Positions 1 to 8,236 of a stretch of 64,000 bases of DNA are shown piece by piece; positions within the stretch are counted from its first letter, which is position 1; every line of letters begins with the position of its first letter. The notes under the pieces are model-generated. The model made no database searches and had not been told where the DNA came from. It saw only the letters and a list, made by a program, of their open reading frames with translations. A program made the position numbers and the translations under genes. This DNA is from Rheinheimera nanhaiensis E407-8 (GTDB lineage Bacteria; Pseudomonadota; Gammaproteobacteria; Enterobacterales; Alteromonadaceae), in NCBI RefSeq assembly GCF_000296695.1, contig NZ_BAFK01000002.1, positions 1-64,000 on the forward strand. Reading direction: 5' to 3'.

Positions 1-36
1 TATCCGGTTAACCACAAAGCGTCACCGCTTAAGTGA
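1..36 (+). CDS. 3' end of an upstream gene (possibly gcvP)
   Basis: The first 12 codons are open in one frame and end in TGA at 34-36, so the window probably begins inside a gene. The predicted tail is YPVNHKASPLK. A gcvP-like terminus at 1112-1256 ends EAYR, and a terminator half just after this tail (46-69) resembles the gcvP terminator at 1283-1311. The upstream gene could therefore be gcvP with an altered last few codons. This is inference: no upstream sequence is visible. Confidence 0.3.
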   Translation, partial: YPVNHKASPLK

Positions 37-45
37 ACAGTATTG

Positions 46-69
46 GGCCAGCGTGCCGGGGTTTTTTAT
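46..69 (+). repeat. Half-terminator repeat, copy of 1291-1313
   Basis: About 24 bases match 1291-1313 with only two or three differences, comprising the loop, the 3' arm and the T run of the gcvP-type terminator. The 5' arm seen at 1283-1293 is absent here. Together with the second copy it brackets the Tai4/Tae4 genes, as expected if the pair was inserted at a gene 3' end with partial duplication of the target. Confidence 0.5.
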
Positions 70-195
70 CAGTTGGTGAAAGACTACCGGCCCTAAATAA
101 ATGCAATTTTTGTATAAAATATGTGAATTAATGGTTTTAATTAAGGTGGCTATAGGGCAGAATTTCGAATCATATTAGTCTATCTGAGCTTTCCT

Positions 196-591
196 ATGTC
201 AATTCGTCGATTTGTGGTTACAACCTCCTTGTTTACTGCACTGGTAAGCTGTGCTGCATTTGGTACTAATGAACAGAGTGCCAGAGTACCGCTTGATCGT
301 CTGCAAGCTCTAGCAAATGGTAATCCTGTTACACCTTTACCTCCAACATTTTCAGCGCAGGCAACAAAGGGTATCGCCAATGATCAGCTTGCCATGTATC
401 TGGCCGGTGTTATTGACAGTGGCGAAGGACAAAGCTGGTGTGTAGTAGCATCTAATATTCCACCGCATGAGGTTAATCAGCAGCTGTTAGCTGAGCTGCA
501 ACATGATTTGCAGCAGAAGAAATCTGCCGCTACAGCTAACTCCGCAGTATTGCTGGCAGCTAAGTTGAAAATTTTATTTCCTTGTAACTAA
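196..591 (+). CDS. Tai4/Rap1a-like immunity protein (predicted)
   Basis: A 131-residue exported protein, predicted to protect the cell from the amidase effector encoded just downstream. Residues 1-18 form a signal peptide, and L-V-S-C at 16-19 is a plausible lipobox, so it may be a periplasmic lipoprotein. The mature part has the pattern of the Rap1a/Tai family: a helix with YLAGVIDSG near residue 70, a following SWC, and a second cysteine near the C-terminus (FPCN) that could form a disulfide. Immunity proteins for cell-wall amidases act in the periplasm, which fits the signal. The effector starts 18 bases after its stop. The ribosome binding site is weak, and the DNA from about 100 to 600 is more AT-rich than later genes, suggesting transfer. 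Assignment rests on pattern and context. Confidence 0.7.
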   Translation: MSIRRFVVTTSLFTALVSCAAFGTNEQSARVPLDRLQALANGNPVTPLPPTFSAQATKGIANDQLAMYLAGVIDSGEGQSWCVVASNIPPHEVNQQLLAELQHDLQQKKSAATANSAVLLAAKLKILFPCN

Positions 592-609
592 CTTAAGTAG
601 GGATGCGTT

Positions 610-1083
610 ATGTCAGTTATCAAATACCAAGCCGTTGCCGATGCGTATGAAAAATACAATGCTTATGAAACAACAGAACTTTATCAATTGCTTGGTTGGG
701 GCGATCTCATTGGCCGGCCGGAGTGGGCCAATACCTGCGCGGTTAGAATGAGCCTGGCACTGATTGAGGCGGGTATGACGGTATCTGGCCGTGTACAAGT
801 TAAAAAAGGGGATCTTAAAGGCAAATGGATAGAGCCGGGGCAAAACCGTTTATCAGACTGGCTTATCCGCCACCTCGGCCAACCCGAAGTTTTTCCTTTT
901 GATACCAGTAGTGCCGCAGGCCCACAATCGCTTTACGACAAAAAGGGCATAGTATCGTTTATGCGTATCCCCAGTTACTCCGGCGGCCATATCGACTTGC
1001 TGCAACCCTCAAATGATTACCTTACCTGCAGTCGCAGCTGTTATTTCACCGCCGGTGAAGTGCGTTTTTGGCAGTTAAACTAG
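610..1083 (+). CDS. tae4: Tae4-family type VI amidase effector
   Basis: A 157-residue protein matching the Tae4 family of type VI secretion effectors, which cut the D-Glu/meso-DAP bond of peptidoglycan stems in rival cells. The family's cysteine motif is visible as [11 protein letters not shown] with the nucleophile at Cys43. The histidine lies in GGHIDL (His127), and Asp136 is a candidate third catalytic residue. Cys140 and Cys144 near the C-terminus match the position of the disulfide known in Tae4 proteins. There is no signal peptide, as expected for a protein injected into the target periplasm. A good ribosome binding site (GGGATG) precedes the ATG. No Hcp, VgrG or other secretion gene is in the window, so delivery must depend on a distant locus. 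Confidence 0.85.
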   Translation: MSVIKYQAVADAYEKYNAYETTELYQLLGWGDLIGRPEWANTCAVRMSLALIEAGMTVSGRVQVKKGDLKGKWIEPGQNRLSDWLIRHLGQPEVFPFDTSSAAGPQSLYDKKGIVSFMRIPSYSGGHIDLLQPSNDYLTCSRSCYFTAGEVRFWQLN

Positions 1084-1111
1084 GGGCGTGTTTATCGCGC
1101 CTTTTGACCTT

Positions 1112-1256
1112 GATTACTCACGGGTACTAGTACGCCGCCTTCCCGGTAGCCTTAGTGGCAGAAAACAAATTCTGGCCAACGGTAACCCGTATTGATGATG
1201 TATACGGCGACCGTAACCTGATCTGTTCCTGCCCAAGCCCGGAAGCGTATCGCTAA
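1112..1256 (+). pseudogene. gcvP: gcvP 3'-end remnant, frameshifted
   Basis: The last 40 codons of a glycine dehydrogenase (P-protein) remain. They include [18 protein letters not shown] and end [10 protein letters not shown] with TAA at 1254-1256, very close to the conserved GcvP C-terminus. The preceding DYSR (1112-1123) belongs to the same protein but lies in another frame, with the break around 1124-1133. No upstream GcvP coding sequence follows on the 5' side, where the Tae4 gene ends 28 bases earlier. This is therefore an isolated gene end, probably duplicated or displaced by the insertion that brought in the effector pair. Confidence 0.8.
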
Positions 1257-1282
1257 GCGGTTAGCGTGTTGCAGTAATGGCC

Positions 1283-1311
1283 AAAACCCCGGCCAGCGCG
1301 CCGGGGTTTTT
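1283..1311 (+). terminator. Rho-independent terminator after gcvP remnant
   Basis: An 11-bp stem (1283-1293 with 1300-1310, AAAACCCCGGC and its complement) closes a six-base loop and runs into T residues. It lies 26 bases after the remnant gcvP stop and was presumably the gcvP terminator. A damaged copy lies at 46-69. Confidence 0.8.
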
Positions 1312-1359
1312 AATGGCTAAGACCGACTCGTTTGTAGTGTAAAATGTGAGTTTGCAGTT

Positions 1360-1374
1360 TATCGATTATCGATA
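1360..1374. promoter_or_regulatory. Palindromic operator candidate for higBA
   Basis: TATCGATTATCGATA is a perfect 15-bp palindrome around a central T, ending 5 bases before the higB start. HigA antitoxins autoregulate by binding palindromes at this position, so this is the likely operator. It is inferred from symmetry and location only. Confidence 0.6.
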
Positions 1375-1379
1375 TATGA

Positions 1380-1664
1380 TTGGTTATAATCAAGAGTTTT
1401 AAATGTGCGGATACACAACAACTGTTTGAAACCGGTAAATCCAACCGGTGGTCCGCTATGGTAAAAGTTGCCACGCGCAAGTTAACTCAGTTAGAGGCTG
1501 CAACAACATTAGATTTTTTGCGTAGCCCACCCGGAAATAGGCTGGAATCTTTAAAGGGTAACCGTGCAGGGCAGTATAGCATTCGCATTAATGAGCAATG
1601 GCGGCTGTGTTTCCGCTGGGATGACGGTAATGCATGGGACGTTGAAATTGTCGATTATCACTAA
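1380..1664 (+). CDS. higB: HigB-family toxin (type II TA)
   Basis: A 94-residue HigB/RelE-fold toxin, in a family known to cut mRNA on the ribosome. Features of the family are the N-terminal IKSFKCADTQQLFETG, the central RLESLKGNRAGQYSIRIN, and WRLCFRWDDGNAWDVEIVDYH at the C-terminus, which carries the basic and aromatic residues typical of HigB. The start is TTG at 1380, immediately after the palindromic operator. No ATG is available in frame, and family alignments normally begin about here. The toxin precedes its antitoxin, the characteristic order of higBA loci, with 11 bases between them. Confidence 0.9.
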   Translation: MVIIKSFKCADTQQLFETGKSNRWSAMVKVATRKLTQLEAATTLDFLRSPPGNRLESLKGNRAGQYSIRINEQWRLCFRWDDGNAWDVEIVDYH

Positions 1665-1675
1665 CGGGGGGAGTT

Positions 1676-1975
1676 ATGTTTAAAAACGGCATGCGCGCAG
1701 TGCACCCTGGTGAAGTATTGCGTGAAGATTATTTGTTACCACTAAATATGAGTGCCAATGCCTTGGCTCAGGCGCTACGGGTAACACCTGCGCGGATCAA
1801 TGAAATAGTGCGTGAAAAACGCGGTGTTACTGCTGACACAGCACTTCGGCTGGCTCGCTATTTTGGCGGCGATGCCCAAAGCTGGCTTAATCTGCAGGCG
1901 ATATACGACCTTAAACTGGCCGAGCAGCAAAGTGGTGAGCAAATCCGCAAAGATATCTCACCTCATGCAGCTTGA
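1676..1975 (+). CDS. higA: HigA-family antitoxin (XRE HTH)
   Basis: A 99-residue antitoxin of the HigA/VapI group. It opens with the family signature HPGEVLREDYLLPLNMSANALA, followed by a Cro/C1-type helix-turn-helix at about residues 25-60 (ALAQALRVTPARINEIVREKRGV) and TALRLARYFGGDAQSWLNLQ. It would neutralise HigB by direct binding and repress the operon, probably at the palindrome 1360-1374. A GGGGGGAG ribosome binding site lies just upstream. Downstream to 2201 there is no convincing gene apart from a short antitoxin-like tail. Confidence 0.92.
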   Translation: MFKNGMRAVHPGEVLREDYLLPLNMSANALAQALRVTPARINEIVREKRGVTADTALRLARYFGGDAQSWLNLQAIYDLKLAEQQSGEQIRKDISPHAA

Positions 1976-2076
1976 ATGTAAGCATTGCTATGCCACGTCG
2001 CACCTGCCCGTTTTGCTAGATACCAAATTGCTGCACACCAGATAGCGGCAGTTATCTTTTGTTTATCCATGTATGA

Positions 2077-2178
2077 CAATCAAAGCCTGTTGGCTCCGAA
2101 CAATGGAGCCGTGGCGAAGGTATGGCAATTGAATCAAAGGCGGCACTGGATGCACTGTTTGACGATATAAAAGGCTAA
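2077..2178 (+). pseudogene. Possible antitoxin C-terminal fragment
   Basis: A short open frame between a TGA (2074-2076) and TAA (2176-2178) ends with GMAIESKAALDALFDDIKG. The acidic, short-helix tail resembles the C-terminal toxin-binding segment of small type II antitoxins, but there is no N-terminal DNA-binding part and no clear start except ATG at 2122 (18 residues). It may be a relic of another toxin-antitoxin gene. The remaining bases from 1976 to 2201 show nothing else I can name. Confidence 0.2.
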
Positions 2179-2201
2179 ACAGATACCAGCTTACACGCTC
2201 G

Positions 2202-2663
2202 TTATTGTCCCTTCGCTGTACCATAAGCTTCCGTTCCCCACAGCGGCACGGTAGACAGGCTGTGTTTAAAGCTGCCGGACGTTTCTTTGGTGGCGTAAGA
2301 CAAATACATCAGCGTCTGGTTTTGCGCATCATAGATGCGGCGTATCTTCATGCTTTTAAAGAAGATGCTTTTGGACTTGGTAAACAACACTTCACCGTTT
2401 TTGCTTTTGTCTATTTGCGCAATCATCTCAGCCGTAATCGCGCCGGTTTGACGACAGGCAATAGCACTGTCGGACGGATCAGCAAAGTCAAGATTGGCTT
2501 CAATACTGGACACATGACAGGTCACGCCTGTCACGATGGGATCGCTAAAGGCGTCGATTTTAATATCTTTGGTGGTAAAAACGCCTAATGACACATCAGC
2601 CACTTCATTTCGGTTACAGCCAACCAGCATCAGCAGTATCAAAATGCAATAAATCGGGCGCAT
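2202..2663 (-). CDS. creA: CreA family protein
   Basis: A 153-residue exported protein of the CreA family, widespread in Proteobacteria and of unknown biochemical function. A signal peptide ends in a lipobox (LVGC, Cys16), suggesting a lipoprotein. The mature chain carries the family features: VFTTKDIKIDAFSDPIVTGVTCHVS, an internal Cys pair (Cys near residues 49 and 70) and IRRIYDAQNQTLMYLSYATK. An AGAGG ribosome binding site precedes the ATG. It lies 24 bases downstream of phoA on the same strand and may be cotranscribed with it. Confidence 0.9.
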   Translation of the reverse strand: MRPIYCILILLMLVGCNRNEVADVSLGVFTTKDIKIDAFSDPIVTGVTCHVSSIEANLDFADPSDSAIACRQTGAITAEMIAQIDKSKNGEVLFTKSKSIFFKSMKIRRIYDAQNQTLMYLSYATKETSGSFKHSLSTVPLWGTEAYGTAKGQ

Positions 2664-2687
2664 GGCATAGCCTCTTTAATCAAACTG

Positions 2688-3986
2688 TTATTTGGTCTGC
2701 TGAATCATCTGCATCAGTTTTTTTGCGATCTGGGTATTATCCTGAAAGCCGGCAAAATCTTTGGCGTTTTTGCCATAAGCCAGTACCGCCACATCGGCTG
2801 CGGTGTGGCCGCCGGTGGTCCAGCCGGTGTAGGAATATTTCGCCACTAACTGATTAGACAGGTTGCGCAGCGCCGTTTCGTCTTGCTGGCGTGTTGCCAG
2901 TAAACTGGCTTGTTCTTCTGCGCTCAGGTTAATAGCGGTAAGCTCGGCCCACAGTGCCAGCGCTGCGCTGTCTGACTCTGCTTGTTTAAGCTGTTTGGCA
3001 ATGCTTCTGCCGGTGGCTTTTACCTTGCGTACGACCTCGGGCAGCCACTGGTATTCACCTGCCGCGCCTAAAGATAAACCACCTGTCTCGTGATCTGCCG
3101 TGATAACCAGCAAGGTATCAGGGTGTTTATCGACATAGGCTTTAGCGACGGCTATCGCTTTGGCAAAATCGTCCATTTCTGCCATGGCGCAGGCGATATC
3201 GTTATCATGGCCACACCAGTCAATCTGGCTACCTTCTACCATTAATACAAAGCCTTTTTCGGCCGGGGTTAATAGCGCCAGTGCTTTTTCTGTCAGCGGG
3301 GCCAGCATGGCATCAAAACCACTGTTTAATTTGGCGGGTAAAGCTGTTTCAGCCAGTAACATCATGGCAGGGGCTTTGGTAATAGTGTCAAGCTGGGTGT
3401 AGTCGTCGGTGTACTGATAGCCCAGTTGTTTAAACTCGTTGATCAGGTTTCGGTCTTTACGCACAAAATACTTAGTACCGCCGCCTATCATCACATCGGC
3501 TACCGGTTTGCCATTAATGCGATAATCCAGATACATATCGGCGATTGCATCGTAGTTACGCCGGCTTTTATTGTGCGCTAAAAATGACGCTGGTGTAGCG
3601 TGGTTTATTTGTGAGCTGGCAACAATACCATTGGCTTTGCCCAGCGTTTTGGCCAGTTGCATCATGGTGCCAATTGGCACGTGCTGGCGGTTTACAGCTA
3701 TAGCGCCGTTATAACTTTTTACCCCGGTTGCCAGCGCCGTTGCGCCTGCGGCAGAGTCGGTAACATAAGTATCATCGTCCGGGTTAGTGGTCGCCATGCC
3801 CAGCCACAGCTGGTCGAAAATGGTGTTCTCTACTTCGGCTGTAGTTTTATCATCACTGAAATAACGGTAAGCCGACAGGTAAGACGGGCCCATACCATCG
3901 CCAATCATGTAAATAATATTTTTCGGCGCAGCCAGCGCGACCACCGGGGCGACAAATAATGACAGGGATAACAGATGACGGCGCAT
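2688..3986 (-). CDS. phoA: Alkaline phosphatase
   Basis: A 432-residue periplasmic alkaline phosphatase that hydrolyses phosphate monoesters to release phosphate. An N-terminal signal peptide (about 1-20) precedes the metal-binding Asp30 in MIGDGMG and the nucleophile Ser78 in TDSAAGATA. Further ligand motifs are VEGSQIDWCGHDND, ITADHETGG and GWTTGGHTAADV. Length is typical of the single-domain form. It is monocistronic or pairs with creA downstream. I see no convincing Pho box in the 195 bases before it, so phosphate control is not demonstrated. Confidence 0.93.
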   Translation of the reverse strand: MRRHLLSLSLFVAPVVALAAPKNIIYMIGDGMGPSYLSAYRYFSDDKTTAEVENTIFDQLWLGMATTNPDDDTYVTDSAAGATALATGVKSYNGAIAVNRQHVPIGTMMQLAKTLGKANGIVASSQINHATPASFLAHNKSRRNYDAIADMYLDYRINGKPVADVMIGGGTKYFVRKDRNLINEFKQLGYQYTDDYTQLDTITKAPAMMLLAETALPAKLNSGFDAMLAPLTEKALALLTPAEKGFVLMVEGSQIDWCGHDNDIACAMAEMDDFAKAIAVAKAYVDKHPDTLLVITADHETGGLSLGAAGEYQWLPEVVRKVKATGRSIAKQLKQAESDSAALALWAELTAINLSAEEQASLLATRQQDETALRNLSNQLVAKYSYTGWTTGGHTAADVAVLAYGKNAKDFAGFQDNTQIAKKLMQMIQQTK

Positions 3987-4226
3987 AGAGCCTTACCTCA
4001 AATTTGCTTGATGTTCTGGTGAGCTAGTGTACTTTATAGCCTGAGTTAAACAAACCACCGTCGACAGATAACCCAATTCATCGGCTTAGTGTTGTCAATA
4101 AGGGTTTATTTAACCACATCAGATGGAACTGAATGAAAACTGAACAATCGAAAAGATGGAAATGTAGTCGTTGTCGTCGTATTGACCACACCGAGGCAAT
4201 CGCAAGTCATCAGTAAGGTGTATTGT

Positions 4227-5081
4227 ATGTCACTAATAACGAAAACAAAGACAGTTATCACAGCCATGTTATTCACCGGCTGCTGCCTAAGCGGCGCAAG
4301 CATAGCCGCAGAGCCGGATACAGTGCTTCTGCAACAGCTGGCTGACAGCGAGCAGCGAAGTGCACAGCACAGAGCTCGCAATGTTTACCGTAATCCGGTA
4401 GCAACCTTAGAATTTTTTGGTATCACCTCACAGATGTCGGTACTGGAAGTGTGGCCTGCCCACGGCTGGTATACCGAAATACTGGCACCCTATTTAAAAC
4501 AGCAGGGCCAGTTAACGCTGGCGCAGTTTCGCCATAATGATGGTTCATTAAAAGACGAACGCAGTATTTTTTGGGCAAAAGTCAGTGAACGTTTGGCGCA
4601 GCGGTTAGCGGATAATAGCGACTATTTTGGTACACCTACGCTGATAGAACTGGAGCCACCATTATTTTCACCGGCCGTGACAGAGCAGTTTGATCTGGTG
4701 CTAACCTTTCGCAATGCCCATATCTGGAATGAAAGTGGCCACTTATTCGCTACCTTGCAAAGCCTGTTTCAGGCGTTAAAACCTGGTGGCGTCTTGGGTA
4801 TGGTGGAACACAGAGCTGCCCGGTTGTCTGATATCTCCAGCTCTGCCGTAGAAGGCTATCTGGATGAAGCTTATGTCATTGAAGCGGCAGAGCGTGCCGG
4901 TTTTCAACTGCTGCAAACCAGCGAGATAAACGCCAACCCGAAAGACACAAAAGATTATCCCAAAGGCGTGTATGCACTGCCGCCAACCCTGGCGATGGGG
5001 CAAGACGATCGTCAGAAGTATCTGGCCATCGGTGAGAGCGACAGAATGACGCTGAAATTTATCAAACCGCTGCAGAGATGA
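4227..5081 (+). CDS. Exported class I methyltransferase-like protein
   Basis: About 284 residues. The ATG at 4227 is preferred over the longer frame at 4182 because TAAGGTG lies at proper spacing and a clean signal peptide follows (hydrophobic core ITAMLFTGCCLSG, cleavage after SIAA). The mature protein resembles the COG4798-type predicted methyltransferases: RNPVATLEFFGI, then the SAM-site-like VLEVWPAHGWYTEILAPYL, then LVLTFRNAHIW and LKPGGVLGMVEH. Rossmann motif I is not canonical, and SAM is not known to be available in the periplasm. The real ligand and activity are therefore uncertain. It stands alone between divergent phoA and fadD. Confidence 0.75.
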   Translation: MSLITKTKTVITAMLFTGCCLSGASIAAEPDTVLLQQLADSEQRSAQHRARNVYRNPVATLEFFGITSQMSVLEVWPAHGWYTEILAPYLKQQGQLTLAQFRHNDGSLKDERSIFWAKVSERLAQRLADNSDYFGTPTLIELEPPLFSPAVTEQFDLVLTFRNAHIWNESGHLFATLQSLFQALKPGGVLGMVEHRAARLSDISSSAVEGYLDEAYVIEAAERAGFQLLQTSEINANPKDTKDYPKGVYALPPTLAMGQDDRQKYLAIGESDRMTLKFIKPLQR

Positions 5082-5233
5082 GTGCAATTGTGTTAACAAA
5101 GCAATTGTGGGATGATTAGCCGTTAGAGTAATAACTCAAATAAAACCCGCTGTAAAATATAAGCGCAGCAGCAGATTGCGCCGGCATGGTTTTATATCTA
5201 TAAAATAATAACCTTAGACAAGAGGAGAGGACG

Positions 5234-6889
5234 GTGGATAGAGTTTGGTTAAAACGTTACCCGTCAGGCGTACCTGCAGAAATAAATGCCGATCATTACC
5301 CGTCATTACTAGATATTTTTGAACAAAGCATTGCGCAGTATCCGGACAAAACGGCTTTTATCAATATGGGTAAAAGCATCAGCTACCGCGAACTGGACCA
5401 GCAAAGCACTGCCTTTGCCGCTTACCTGCAAAGCACACTGGGGCTGAAAAAAGGCGATGCCGTTGCCATCATGATGCCAAACCTGCTGCAATACCCCATT
5501 GCCTTGATGGGGGTGCTGCGTGCCGGCTGTGTGGTGGTAAACGTAAACCCGCTTTATACACCCCGAGAGCTGGAGCATCAGCTGAACGACTCTAAGGCAA
5601 AAGCCATTGTTATAGTAGAAAACTTCGCGCACACTTTGCAAGCTATTGAAAGCAAAGTGAAACTTGAGCATGTAATCCTAACCACCATGGGCGACAGACT
5701 GGGCTTTGTTAAAGGCAGCATTGTCAATTTGGTGGTACGGCATGTGAAAAAGCTGGTACCGGCCTATACATTAAGTAAGTTTGTTCGCTTTAATGATGTC
5801 CTAAAGCAGGGGGCCGGGCAGTCTTACAACAAGCCACAGCTGCAGGGCAGCGATATTGCCTTTTTACAATATACCGGTGGCACGACCGGCGTGTCGAAGG
5901 GTGCGATGTTAACGCACCGCAATATGGTGGGTAACCTGGAGCAGGTCAGCGGCTGTCTGGACAGCTTTCTGGTTAAAGGTGGTGAGTATGTGGTTACCGC
6001 GCTGCCGCTGTATCATATCTTTGCCTTAACGGCGAATTTCTTTACCTTCTTTAAATACGGCGGCACCAACCTGCTGATTACCAACCCGCGCGACATGCCC
6101 GGTTTTGTTAAAGAGCTGGCGAAATTCCCCTTTACCGCCATTACCGGGGTAAATACGCTGTTTAACGGCTTACTGAATACACCAGGCTTTGCCGAGCTGA
6201 ATTTCAGCACGCTTAAGTTATCCTTAGGCGGCGGTATGGCGGTGCAGCGGCCAGTTGCCGAGCGCTGGCAAAAAGTGACCGGTACCCGACTGGTAGAAGG
6301 GTACGGCTTAACCGAATGCTGCCCGCTGGTGACGGTAAGCCCGTACGATTTAGACAGCTTTAATGGCAGCATCGGCCTGCCTGCGCCTTCCACCGATATT
6401 CGTCTGGTTGATGAGGCAGGTAATGACGTGCCAGCCGGTGAACCCGGCGAAATGTTGGTAAAGGGCCCGCAAGTGATGCTGGGTTATTTAAACCGGCCGG
6501 AAGAGACCGCTAAAGTGCTGAAAGACGGCTGGCTATACACCGGTGATATAGCCCGTATGGACGAAGAAGGCTTTTTCTATATAGTCGATCGGAAAAAAGA
6601 CATGATTTTAGTGTCGGGCTTTAATGTGTATCCGAACGAAATAGAAGAAGTAGTGGCCATGATCGACAAAGTATTGGAAGTGGCGGCAGTGGGTGTGCCA
6701 AACGAAGCTACCGGCGAAGCTGTTAAGGTATTTGTGGTGAAGAAGGACGCCAGCCTGACCGAGCAGGAAGTGATCCAGCATTGCCGGCAACATTTAACGG
6801 GCTATAAAGTGCCTAAACTGGTAGAATTCCGCACAGAATTACCCAAAACCAATGTGGGTAAAATTTTACGCCGAGAGTTACGCGGCTAA
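5234..6889 (+). CDS. fadD: Long-chain fatty acid-CoA ligase
   Basis: A 551-residue acyl-CoA synthetase that activates long-chain fatty acids with ATP and CoA at the inner membrane before beta-oxidation. Motifs in order: the AMP-binding P-loop-like [14 protein letters not shown] near residue 213, GYGLTECCP near 356, and [13 protein letters not shown] with the hinge [21 protein letters not shown] near 435-465. The catalytic lysine region is [12 protein letters not shown] at the very end. The start is GTG at 5234 with AGGAGAGG just upstream. It is followed by a terminator and then rnd, the order seen in many gammaproteobacteria. Confidence 0.95.
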   Translation: MDRVWLKRYPSGVPAEINADHYPSLLDIFEQSIAQYPDKTAFINMGKSISYRELDQQSTAFAAYLQSTLGLKKGDAVAIMMPNLLQYPIALMGVLRAGCVVVNVNPLYTPRELEHQLNDSKAKAIVIVENFAHTLQAIESKVKLEHVILTTMGDRLGFVKGSIVNLVVRHVKKLVPAYTLSKFVRFNDVLKQGAGQSYNKPQLQGSDIAFLQYTGGTTGVSKGAMLTHRNMVGNLEQVSGCLDSFLVKGGEYVVTALPLYHIFALTANFFTFFKYGGTNLLITNPRDMPGFVKELAKFPFTAITGVNTLFNGLLNTPGFAELNFSTLKLSLGGGMAVQRPVAERWQKVTGTRLVEGYGLTECCPLVTVSPYDLDSFNGSIGLPAPSTDIRLVDEAGNDVPAGEPGEMLVKGPQVMLGYLNRPEETAKVLKDGWLYTGDIARMDEEGFFYIVDRKKDMILVSGFNVYPNEIEEVVAMIDKVLEVAAVGVPNEATGEAVKVFVVKKDASLTEQEVIQHCRQHLTGYKVPKLVEFRTELPKTNVGKILRRELRG

Positions 6890-6903
6890 CGCTGAGTAAG
6901 ACG

Positions 6904-6929
6904 AAAACCGGCTTTAATGCCGGTTTTTT
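6904..6929 (+). terminator. Terminator after fadD
   Basis: A 9-bp stem (AAAACCGGC at 6904-6912 with its complement from 6919) closes a TTTAAT loop and continues into six T residues, 15 bases after the fadD stop. Confidence 0.9.
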
Positions 6930-6957
6930 ATTTCAGCCAGGGTATTACAGGTAAGGC

Positions 6958-8091
6958 ATGACTTCGTTAATCACAGATAATCAGGCACTGGCGGCATATT
7001 GCCAGCAAGTGGCTGGCAGTAAACTGTTGGCGCTGGACACTGAGTTTATCCGCCAGAGCACTTTTTTGCCAAAGCTAGGTTTAATTCAGCTGTTTGACGG
7101 CAAGGCTTTGGCATTGGTCGATCCGCTTACGATCTCCGACTGGCAGCCGTTACAGCAGTTGTGCGCCGATACCGCGGTGGTGAAATTATTACACTCATGC
7201 AGTGAAGATTTAGACGCCCTGGCCACTATTGGCATCAGCCAGATCAGCCCGTTGTTTGACACTCAACTGGCCGCAGAGCTCTTGGGCTGGGGCGCCAGTG
7301 TTGGCTATGCCCGGCTGGTAGAACAGCTAAGTGGCGAAGTGCTGGATAAAAGTGAGTCGCGTACCGACTGGCTGGCCCGGCCATTAACCGAGACACAATT
7401 ACGCTACGCCGCCAACGACGTGCACTTTTTATACCCGTTGTATGACAAACTGTGTCAGTTGCTGTCAACGCAACATCAGGCGCTGCTGCTGCAAGAAGGC
7501 GAGCAATTGATCCGCCGGCGCAGCCAGCAAGTGCCACTGGCATTTAAATATCTGGAAATTAAAAACAGCTGGCAGCTAAGCCCGCGCGAACTGGCGGTGC
7601 TTAGGGAGTTGACAGCCTGGCGCTACAGCTACGCGGTAGAAAAAGACTTAGCACTGGGGCTGATATTAAAAGACATCCAGTTAGTTGAGCTGGCAAAACG
7701 TCGCCCGGCAACAGCCGAGAGTTTATTAAATGTACCCGGTTTACCGCCGCGGGAAATACGCCGGCATGCCAAAACGCTGGTGGAGCTTATCAGTGATGCC
7801 AAAGCCTTACCACTTGAGCAATGCCCGCAGCGTTTTTATCACCAGCACGACTTTGCCGGTTATAAAGAAACCAGCGAGCAGCTGAGCAAAGCCATTAAAG
7901 CAGCAGCAGCGGCGCAGCAAATTCCTGCAGAGTTTCTGGCGGTGAAAAGACAACTGAACGAATATTTAAACTGGTGTTGGCGGGTGTCTGATGAGCAGCG
8001 CGCTATGCTACCGGTACCGGAGTTTATGCAGGGCTGGCGTGCTTCGCTGTTACTGCCGTTTTTACCCAAACCGGCCCATATCAACAGTTGA
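6958..8091 (+). CDS. rnd: Ribonuclease D
   Basis: A 377-residue 3'-5' exoribonuclease of the DEDD family that trims tRNA and other stable RNA precursors. The exonuclease domain starts with ALDTEF (Asp27, Glu29), continues with HSCSEDLDAL (second Asp) and closes with RYAANDVHFLYPLY (Tyr and Asp). An HRDC domain follows at about 210-290 (LSPRELAVLRELTAWRYSYA). Length and order match known RNase D. It starts 28 bases after the fadD terminator. Confidence 0.95.
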   Translation: MTSLITDNQALAAYCQQVAGSKLLALDTEFIRQSTFLPKLGLIQLFDGKALALVDPLTISDWQPLQQLCADTAVVKLLHSCSEDLDALATIGISQISPLFDTQLAAELLGWGASVGYARLVEQLSGEVLDKSESRTDWLARPLTETQLRYAANDVHFLYPLYDKLCQLLSTQHQALLLQEGEQLIRRRSQQVPLAFKYLEIKNSWQLSPRELAVLRELTAWRYSYAVEKDLALGLILKDIQLVELAKRRPATAESLLNVPGLPPREIRRHAKTLVELISDAKALPLEQCPQRFYHQHDFAGYKETSEQLSKAIKAAAAAQQIPAEFLAVKRQLNEYLNWCWRVSDEQRAMLPVPEFMQGWRASLLLPFLPKPAHINS

Positions 8092-8236
8092 ACCAGTTAT
8101 AAACGTCTGGATGTACAACACGGATCAGTGCATTTTTTGCATTAATTTGTCCACTTTTTAACAGGCTGTTTTCCTGATCCGGCTTAATTTCACTGGCGTA
8201 ACTCTTCAGCAATCCACAAACTGAAGGGTTTCAACA

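Noticed and set aside
2863-3959. Plus-strand frames opposite phoA
   Set aside because: They shadow a clearly coding minus-strand gene with all alkaline phosphatase motifs.
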